Source: Verrucomicrobia bacterium UBA6775 (lineage in GTDB: Bacteria > Verrucomicrobiota > Verrucomicrobiia > Limisphaerales > UBA1096). From it: a stretch of DNA of 19,103 nucleotides. The position numbers and the translations under genes are program-made. Location: the NCBI GenBank assembly GCA_002453165.1, contig DKGH01000086.1:1323-20425 (forward strand). The letters run 5' to 3'. Positions within the stretch are counted from its first letter, which is position 1, and each line of letters opens with the position of its first letter. Shown here piece by piece: positions 13,902-19,103 of this stretch. The notes beneath the pieces were generated by a model. The model worked only from the letters and a program-made list of their open reading frames with translations, did no database searches and was not told the origin of the DNA.

Positions 13902-16082
13902 TTAGAAACTGGCGCTGAGCCCAGCCCCGATCGTGCGTTCCCAGCCCGGGATTTGCAGGATCATTCCGGCCGGACGCGGGGCGGCCGGGTTGGAGTAATC
14001 CGTGTAGCGCAGGTCCAGCGCGTTGTTGGAGTAATCCTCGTCGGTCAGGTTTCGCGCGTACACGAACAGCTCCCAGTTGTCGCGCTTGTAACCGATGCGG
14101 GCGTTCACGAGCGCGTAGGCGTCCTGCTCGGCGGTGTTGGCCTCATCGAGCCAGTAGTCGCCGATGCCCTGCACCTCCCAGTTCGTGTAGAGGTCCCACG
14201 GCAACTGGATGTGCGCGGCGAGGTTAGCGGAGTACTCCGGCACGAAGTTGATGTCGTTGCCACCGTACTCATAACCGGCCGCGTGCGGGCCAAGCACACT
14301 ACGCAACACGCTGTCGGTGTAGCTGTCGAACTCGGCGTTCACAAGACCAAACGCGGCGCTCAGGGTAACCCTGTCACTCACGGCTGCCTCGGCTTCGAGT
14401 TCGAGTCCGTAGCTGCTGGCCTCGGAGGCGTTGACCATGTACGCCTCGGTCGGGTTCATTGGGTTGAGGCGATAAACCTGATAATCCTCGAAGTCACTGT
14501 AAAACACCGCCGCACGGGTGTGCAACCGGCCGCCGTTCCACGAGGCAGACCAGCCAATCTCGTAGTTCCACGACTCGGCCGCGTCGTACTGTGCCGACTC
14601 CGGCGTACCGCCGTAGTAGTTGAAGCCACCGGACTGAAAGCCCTTCGCCGCACTGGCGAAAATCGTGTCACGCTCATTGAGCGCGTAGGAAACGCCCAGC
14701 TTCGGCAGCCAAGCGTCCCAGTCATCGCTGGCGTTCACGCTGGAAGTGCTGTTACTGCGGTTGATCGAGCGGTCGCTGTCCTGATAGCGCAATCCGGCGG
14801 TGATCTTGACGCCGGTCTGTGAGGCCAACAGATCGCCTTCCCAATACAGTGCCTTGTCCTCGTCGTTCATCGAGGCATTGGTGTAGTTCGGGATCGGGCC
14901 GGGCAACTGGCCGTAAAGCGGATGCAGCATGCCCTGTGGATAAAGCGAGCCGGACACGTTGTCAGTGTCGCGATCGGAGTAAAACGCGCCCAGCGCCCAA
15001 TTAAATGTGTCACTTTCCTGGGAACTCAGATTGAGTTCCTGCGAAAACTGCTCCACGTCCGGCTGACTCACCCCGATCACCGGGAAGAAGCCAATCTGCG
15101 GCATGACCACCGGGATCGCGGTGAAGTCAAAGTCCTGCTGCAAATCCTGTTCCCAACTGCGGTACGCCGTCACAGAACTGAAATCGTACTGGCTGCCGTC
15201 GAACTCCGCAGTCAACGCAAACGTATCGACGTCGGTGTCCACGTAGCCGGGGAAGTCGCGGTTGACCTTGTGCGGGCCGACGTCGCTCAACGGATTATAG
15301 GCCGGCATGAAGCCGTCGTCGTAACGTTCGGTCGAGCCTGTCAGGCGCAGCGTCCACGGGTCGCTTGGATTAAGGACAAACTGCAATCGACCAGCTGTCG
15401 TCTCGCGGCTGTCGATATCCGAACCGGTCGCCACGTTTTTAATGAAACCGTCGCGATCGTTGTACAGGCCGCTGATACTGACCCCGAGTGTCTGGGAGAT
15501 CGGCCCGCTTGCGTTCAGTCTGTATTCCTGTGAGTTATGGTCCGCAAAGCTCAATCCTGCATTACCGCCCCACTCCGAGCCCGGCTGCCGCGTGTTAATG
15601 CTGATCACACCGCCCGAGGCTGCGCCGACACCAAATCGAGTTCCCTGTGGCCCACGCAAAAACTCGATGTAATCGACGTCGTAAAGCGAAAGGCCGCGGG
15701 ACATCATGTCCGAGTACGGCACGCCATCGACATACATACCGATCGCCGATTGCCCAGAGCCGTAGTTGTTCTCGCGCAAGCCACGCACGCTGAACTTTGG
15801 CATGCGCGTGTTGTTCGCGTCGAAAACAGTGAAGTTCGGTAGCGCGGTCTGAATGTCGCGCACCTCCGAGATTCCCCCAAGCGTGATCGTGTCACCGCTA
15901 AGCAGTGTTACCGATTGTGTTTCGGTCTCGGGAGCCTTTGAAATCACCATGACCGGCGGCAGTTCGCCAGTGTCTTCCTCCTGAGCGAGGCCCGCTTGGC
16001 CAAGAGAACTCAATGTCGCTGCTGCGGTTAATAGAACAGGCTTCCGCAATTTTCCGTTAATATTATTTGCTTGTTTGATCAT
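13902..16082 (-). CDS. TonB-dependent outer-membrane receptor
   Basis: This is a 726-residue receptor for active uptake through the outer membrane, powered by TonB-ExbBD. Residues about 14-34 form a signal peptide (VLLTAAATLSSLGQAGLAQ) after a basic N-terminus. The plug domain spans about 50-165, with the typical FSVRG, YVDGVPY, IEFLRGPQGTRFGVGAASGGVISINTR blocks. The rest is a beta-barrel with many alternating aromatic strands, ending in the usual terminal Phe (LSASF). NLTDEDY near the end is a common receptor motif. ATG 16082 fits the signal peptide better than the frame's first start at 16124. No SusD-like partner is visible. The substrate may be an iron complex or, given the neighbours, a glycan; this is not resolvable by sequence reading. 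A terminator follows. Confidence 0.95.
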   Translation of the reverse strand: MIKQANNINGKLRKPVLLTAAATLSSLGQAGLAQEEDTGELPPVMVISKAPETETQSVTLLSGDTITLGGISEVRDIQTALPNFTVFDANNTRMPKFSVRGLRENNYGSGQSAIGMYVDGVPYSDMMSRGLSLYDVDYIEFLRGPQGTRFGVGAASGGVISINTRQPGSEWGGNAGLSFADHNSQEYRLNASGPISQTLGVSISGLYNDRDGFIKNVATGSDIDSRETTAGRLQFVLNPSDPWTLRLTGSTERYDDGFMPAYNPLSDVGPHKVNRDFPGYVDTDVDTFALTAEFDGSQYDFSSVTAYRSWEQDLQQDFDFTAIPVVMPQIGFFPVIGVSQPDVEQFSQELNLSSQESDTFNWALGAFYSDRDTDNVSGSLYPQGMLHPLYGQLPGPIPNYTNASMNDEDKALYWEGDLLASQTGVKITAGLRYQDSDRSINRSNSTSSVNASDDWDAWLPKLGVSYALNERDTIFASAAKGFQSGGFNYYGGTPESAQYDAAESWNYEIGWSASWNGGRLHTRAAVFYSDFEDYQVYRLNPMNPTEAYMVNASEASSYGLELEAEAAVSDRVTLSAAFGLVNAEFDSYTDSVLRSVLGPHAAGYEYGGNDINFVPEYSANLAAHIQLPWDLYTNWEVQGIGDYWLDEANTAEQDAYALVNARIGYKRDNWELFVYARNLTDEDYSNNALDLRYTDYSNPAAPRPAGMILQIPGWERTIGAGLSASF
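15996..16003. repeat. TTGGCCAA palindrome copy in the TonB-receptor signal peptide
   Basis: This is a core copy in the context CGCTTGGCCAAGAG, read on the minus strand as S-L-G-Q-A near the predicted cleavage site. Confidence 0.75.
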
Positions 16083-16167
16083 AAAAAGGGGCAGCGGTAT
16101 CTCACAAAGCAACCCAAAACTCAAGCACTAATCAGCACTTAGCGATGCAGCATTTTTGTAATTAGGA

Positions 16168-17601
16168 TCAGGTGAGGATCTTCTTCAGCACATTCGCCTC
16201 CTCCACACCGGTGAGACGAAAATCGAGTCCCTGAAATTTATAGGTGAATTTCTCGTGCTGAATGCCAAGCAACTGAAGCATCGTGGCGTGAAAATCATGC
16301 ACCGTGACCACGTCCTCAACAGCGTTGTAGCCAAACTCGTCAGTGTTGCCATAGCTGATGCCGCCCTTGATGCCGCCACCGGCCATCCAGAATGAGAAGC
16401 CCTTGATATGATGATCGCGGCCAGAGCCCTGCGCCATCGGCGTGCGGCCGAACTCACCGCCCCAAATGACGAGCGTGTCGTCGAGCATGCCGCGATCCTT
16501 CAGGTCCTTGATCAGCGCAGCCGACGCCTTGTCGACGTGTTTTGCCGTGGTGAACACGCCGTTCTTGATGCCGCCGTGATGATCCCAGCCGCGATGGTAC
16601 AACTGGATGAAACGCGTGCCACGCTCGGCCAGACGGCGCGCCAAAAGACAGTTGCTCGCGAATGAGCCGTCGCCCGGCTTGGCTCCGTACAGGTCGAAGA
16701 CGTGCTTCGGTTCCTTGGACGTGTCGATCAACTCAGGCACGCTGGCCTGCATGCGGAAGGCCATCTCGTACTGGCTAATGCGCGTCTCGATTTCCGGGTC
16801 GGCCACAGACTTGTTGCGCAGCTTGTTGAGCGCGTTAACGGCGTTGATAACCTCGCCCTGCCCCCTGCTGCTCACGCCCTTCGGGTTGCTGATATAGAGC
16901 ACCGGGTCACCGGTCGAATGAAAATGCACCCCCTGATAACGGCTCGGGAGGAAGCCGCTGTGCCACTGGCGCGAGGCGATCGGTTGATCCTGCCCCCCGC
17001 CGTTGGAGGACAGCACGACGTAGCCCGGCAGATTGTCGCTGCCGTTGCCCAGCCCGTACAGAACCCACGAACCCATGCTCGGCCGGCCGGAGATCTGCGT
17101 ACCGGTGTTCATGAACGTGTGCGCCGGGTCGTGGTTGATCTGCTGCGTGGTCATCGACCGGACGATGCAAATGTCATCGGCGATGCCGCCGATATGCGGC
17201 AGTGCCTTGGAGATCGACTGGCCGGATTTGCCGTACTTTTCAAACTCATGCTGTGGCCCGAGGCACTTTAGCGCCTTGTTGCCCTGCAACTGCGCAATTG
17301 GCTGGCCGTCGGTGATCGACTTCGGCATCCCCTTGCCGTTCATCTCGGCCAACTTGGGTTTATAGTCGAGTGTTTCAAGATGCGACGGCCCTCCCGCCAT
17401 GCAGAGATGAATCACCCGCTTGGCCTTGGGTGCGAAGTGCAGCGGGTTGACCGCCCCTGCGGATGCCAGCGGCGAGGCCTCCTTGGCCAAGCCACGCGGA
17501 CCAAGCATCGAGGTCAGCGCCAGCGAACCGATCCCGACGGAGACCCCGTTCAGGAACGAGCGGCGGTTCAGTTGGTTGGTGAAGTGTTGTTGTGTATTCA
17601 T
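16168..17601 (-). CDS. DUF1501 family exported protein (sulfatase-like fold)
   Basis: This is a 477-residue protein of DUF1501 (PF07394), distantly related to the alkaline phosphatase/sulfatase fold and very common in Planctomycetes and Verrucomicrobiota. The N-terminus NRRSFLNGVSVGIGSLALT carries a twin-arginine signal (Arg13, Arg14), so Tat export of a folded protein is likely. Family blocks seen include HLCMAGGPSHLETLDYKPKL, the WVLYGLG segment, RGWDHHGG and WGGEFGRTP. The biochemical role is not established for the family. ATG 17601 lies eight bases after the DUF1553 stop, so the two form the classical PVC gene pair. The region 16083-16167 to the TonB gene is 85 bases and may carry a promoter, but no clear boxes are seen. 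Confidence 0.95.
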   Translation of the reverse strand: MNTQQHFTNQLNRRSFLNGVSVGIGSLALTSMLGPRGLAKEASPLASAGAVNPLHFAPKAKRVIHLCMAGGPSHLETLDYKPKLAEMNGKGMPKSITDGQPIAQLQGNKALKCLGPQHEFEKYGKSGQSISKALPHIGGIADDICIVRSMTTQQINHDPAHTFMNTGTQISGRPSMGSWVLYGLGNGSDNLPGYVVLSSNGGGQDQPIASRQWHSGFLPSRYQGVHFHSTGDPVLYISNPKGVSSRGQGEVINAVNALNKLRNKSVADPEIETRISQYEMAFRMQASVPELIDTSKEPKHVFDLYGAKPGDGSFASNCLLARRLAERGTRFIQLYHRGWDHHGGIKNGVFTTAKHVDKASAALIKDLKDRGMLDDTLVIWGGEFGRTPMAQGSGRDHHIKGFSFWMAGGGIKGGISYGNTDEFGYNAVEDVVTVHDFHATMLQLLGIQHEKFTYKFQGLDFRLTGVEEANVLKKILT

Positions 17602-17780
17602 TTTAAAAATCAAAAGCGTGATGTGGTCTCGTACAGATTCATGATGGCACGGGCGACGGCGGACCAAGCGGCGACTGCTTCCGGTTTAAGCACATCAGCT
17701 GCGGGCCATTGCCCGGCTGTGGCTGCCTGCTTGGCCGCCTCGGCGTCGGCGTTGTATTGACCCAGTTGAGACTTGGCCAA
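17483..17780. repeat. TTGGCCAA copies flanking the DUF1501/DUF1553 junction
   Basis: Exact cores lie at 17483-17490 (just after the Tat signal of DUF1501, L-A-K) and 17773-17780 (C-terminal part of DUF1553, L-A-K). Variant TTGGCC copies lie nearby at about 17420 and 17730. Confidence 0.7.
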
Positions 17781-19103
17781 GCCAAGCAGGATTGATCTTT
17801 CCTCGGCCGACGGCTCGCGCGAAAGCGCCTGGTCGAACGCCCAGTCCAACCGGGCCTCGTCGGTGTTGCCGCCGTTTTGCAAAATCCGCTCCGCAAACAC
17901 CCGGGCCGCCTCGACAAAGGTCGGATCGTTCAGCAGCACCAACGCCTGCTGCGGGGTGTTTGACCGCGCCCGCTCGGCGGAGCATTCCTCGCGACTGGGC
18001 GCGTCGAACGCCAACATGCTCGGATGCAGGAAGGTTCGGCACCAAAACGTGTACAGACCGCGCCGGTACTGGTTCGCACCGTTGTCATGGCTCCACTTGC
18101 GCTTGGGGAAATTTAGGTGTTTCCAGTAGCCAGCCGGCTGGTACGGCTTGGCGCTAGAGCCACCATTTTGCTCAACCAACAGGCCGCTGATCCGCAGGGC
18201 GGCATCGCGAACCATCTCGGCGTCCACGCGGTAGCGACTCTGGCGCGAGTACAACCGATTGCCGGCATCGATCTCGTCCAGTTTTTCGTTAGAAACGGAC
18301 GCCTGCCGGTACGCACCGGACGTCACGAGCAGCCGCACGATGTGTTTCATGTCCCAGTCGTTCTGGACAAACTCCGTCGCCAACCAGTCGAGCAAATCGG
18401 GGTGCGTTGGCGGCTCGCCCTGTCCCCCTAGGTCATCCAGCCGCGACGACAAGCCGGTGCCAAAGAACAACTTCCACATACGGTTCACGTATGCGCGAGA
18501 AGTCAGCGGGTTCTCGGCGTCCATGATCCACTTTGCCAGGTCCAGCCGATTCGCCCGGGCATCGTCCTCGCGCAGCTTGGTCTTCGGCAAAAACGCCGGC
18601 ACGGCGGGCAACACCTCCTCGCCGGAATCGTCCAACCAGTTGCCGCGCGGCAGGATGCGGGTCATGCGCGGCTTCTCCGTTTCGGTGACGAGCATGGTCT
18701 TGATCGATTTCTCAACGCTGGAAAGTCGTTTGCGCGATTCGTCAACCTGCTTCCGCAGATCAGCCGTTGCTGGTGCCATGCCGAAGTAGTGGCTCAACAA
18801 TACCGCCCGCTGCGCTGCCGAGCGCTTGGCCAAGGGCACCCTGATCGACTCGACCACGTTCCCCGGCAGCTTGGGATCCTCATTTTTCTCAAGCTTGGCC
18901 AAGGTCTCGATTTCCCACTTGGCCTGTCCCTCAGCGAATGCCGCAAAATATCCCGGCTTGGCCAAGGACTCCTGCCCGGTAACGTCCTCCAGCGTCAGTG
19001 CGTTCACCAATGGCACACTGTCGGATCCGCCGGTGGAATTCCCCGGGATCAACACGATCTTCATCGTGTCGCCGGAGGCCTCGACTTCCGCCGTGTAAAC
19101 CAG
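17610..19103 (-). CDS. DUF1553 (PSD1) domain protein of the DUF1549/DUF1553 type (partial, 5' end outside window)
   Basis: The frame is open to the right edge: 13 codons upstream of the internal ATG at 19064 read LVYTAEVEASGDT without a stop and continue naturally, so the start lies beyond the window. The visible 497 residues end with a clear DUF1553 domain (from about 170). Its blocks include RLDLAKWIMDAENPLTSRAYVNR, FGTGL, THPDLLDWLATEF, LLVTSGAYRQ, DAEMVRDAALRISGLL and SNTPQQALVLLNDPTFVEAARV. Upstream is a charged helical linker. Full-length family members carry an N-terminal PSCyt1 cytochrome-like region and DUF1549, expected outside the window. Its role is not established; in PVC bacteria it pairs with DUF1501, here eight bases downstream. 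Confidence 0.92.
   Translation of the reverse strand: MVYTAEVEASGDTMKIVLIPGNSTGGSDSVPLVNALTLEDVTGQESLAKPGYFAAFAEGQAKWEIETLAKLEKNEDPKLPGNVVESIRVPLAKRSAAQRAVLLSHYFGMAPATADLRKQVDESRKRLSSVEKSIKTMLVTETEKPRMTRILPRGNWLDDSGEEVLPAVPAFLPKTKLREDDARANRLDLAKWIMDAENPLTSRAYVNRMWKLFFGTGLSSRLDDLGGQGEPPTHPDLLDWLATEFVQNDWDMKHIVRLLVTSGAYRQASVSNEKLDEIDAGNRLYSRQSRYRVDAEMVRDAALRISGLLVEQNGGSSAKPYQPAGYWKHLNFPKRKWSHDNGANQYRRGLYTFWCRTFLHPSMLAFDAPSREECSAERARSNTPQQALVLLNDPTFVEAARVFAERILQNGGNTDEARLDWAFDQALSREPSAEERSILLGLAKSQLGQYNADAEAAKQAATAGQWPAADVLKPEAVAAWSAVARAIMNLYETTSRF
18826..18965. repeat. Three TTGGCCAA copies in 140 bases of the DUF1553 gene
   Basis: Exact cores lie at 18826-18833, 18895-18902 and 18958-18965, all L-A-K in frame, with a variant copy at about 18919. 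Spacings are 69 and 63 bases. Confidence 0.75.

Noticed and set aside
13719..14822. Plus-strand frame of 367 codons opposite the TonB receptor and sialidase genes
   Set aside because: Antisense of a well-recognised beta-barrel gene, with no domain of its own; long antisense frames are common in GC-rich genes.
13849..15995. Absence of TTGGCCAA over most of the TonB-receptor gene as evidence of recent transfer
   Set aside because: At roughly one copy per 0.9 kb a 2.1-kb gap is not rare, and similar gaps occur at 2786-4112 and 7589-9342.
16083..16167. Promoter before the TonB receptor (TTGAGT with a distant GATACC on the minus strand)
   Set aside because: The -10 match is poor and sigma-factor preferences of this organism are unknown.
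1593..18965. Palindromes as a CRISPR array or insertion-sequence ends
   Set aside because: Spacing is irregular and gene-interrupting, the unit is only 8-16 bp, and there is no cas gene, transposase or target-site duplication.

Overview
The window looks like GC-rich chromosome of a PVC-superphylum bacterium, most likely Verrucomicrobiota. Three gene families point this way: a PVC-type membrane-bound dehydrogenase with a CxxCH heme domain, a DUF1553 (PSD1) protein followed directly by a DUF1501 protein, and small secreted or lipoprotein families typical of that group. Most starts lack a clear Shine-Dalgarno sequence; only two (before 3660 and 7816 on the minus strand) are convincing. I see no transposase, phage gene, CRISPR array, tRNA or rRNA.

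Layout. 1-1178 (-) is the 5' part of a secreted alginate-lyase-family protein that runs off the left edge. 1341-1583 (+) is a short coiled-coil protein. 3660-1604 (-) is a likely operon: small membrane protein, DUF922 putative zinc protease, and an ankyrin-DUF1223 lipoprotein. 4059-3697 (-) is a doubtful ORF. 4070-7567 (+) is the large heme-binding dehydrogenase. 9319-7598 (-) is a tight four-gene set of uncharacterised proteins: a membrane-anchored protein, a zinc ribbon with a C-terminal membrane anchor, a lipoprotein and a short cytosolic protein. 9429-12584 (+) is a likely operon: histone-deacetylase-like enzyme, 4HBT thioesterase, and a BadF/MurK-like kinase fused to MurQ etherase. 19103-12674 (-) holds DUF1553, DUF1501, a TonB-dependent receptor and a sialidase-family protein. 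Several products would act on polysaccharides or sugars: alginate lyase, sialidase, TonB receptor, the DUF1553/DUF1501 pair and the MurNAc kinase/etherase. This fits a particle- or glycan-degrading lifestyle that recycles cell-wall amino sugars.

The strongest unexplained signal is a dispersed palindrome. The 8-mer TTGGCCAA occurs 21 times in 19.1 kb, where about 0.3 would be expected by chance. It is usually extended to CTTGGCCAAG and at best to GCGCTTGGCCAAGCGC. It sits in several unrelated genes in two reading frames (LAK and LGQ, never AWP). It also sits between genes, at gene ends, in signal peptides and in a fusion linker. It resembles in behaviour the HIP1 palindrome of cyanobacteria, but the sequence is different. 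Copies or half-copies also build hairpins at gene junctions, a rho-independent-type terminator and a terminator-like structure inside the deacetylase gene.
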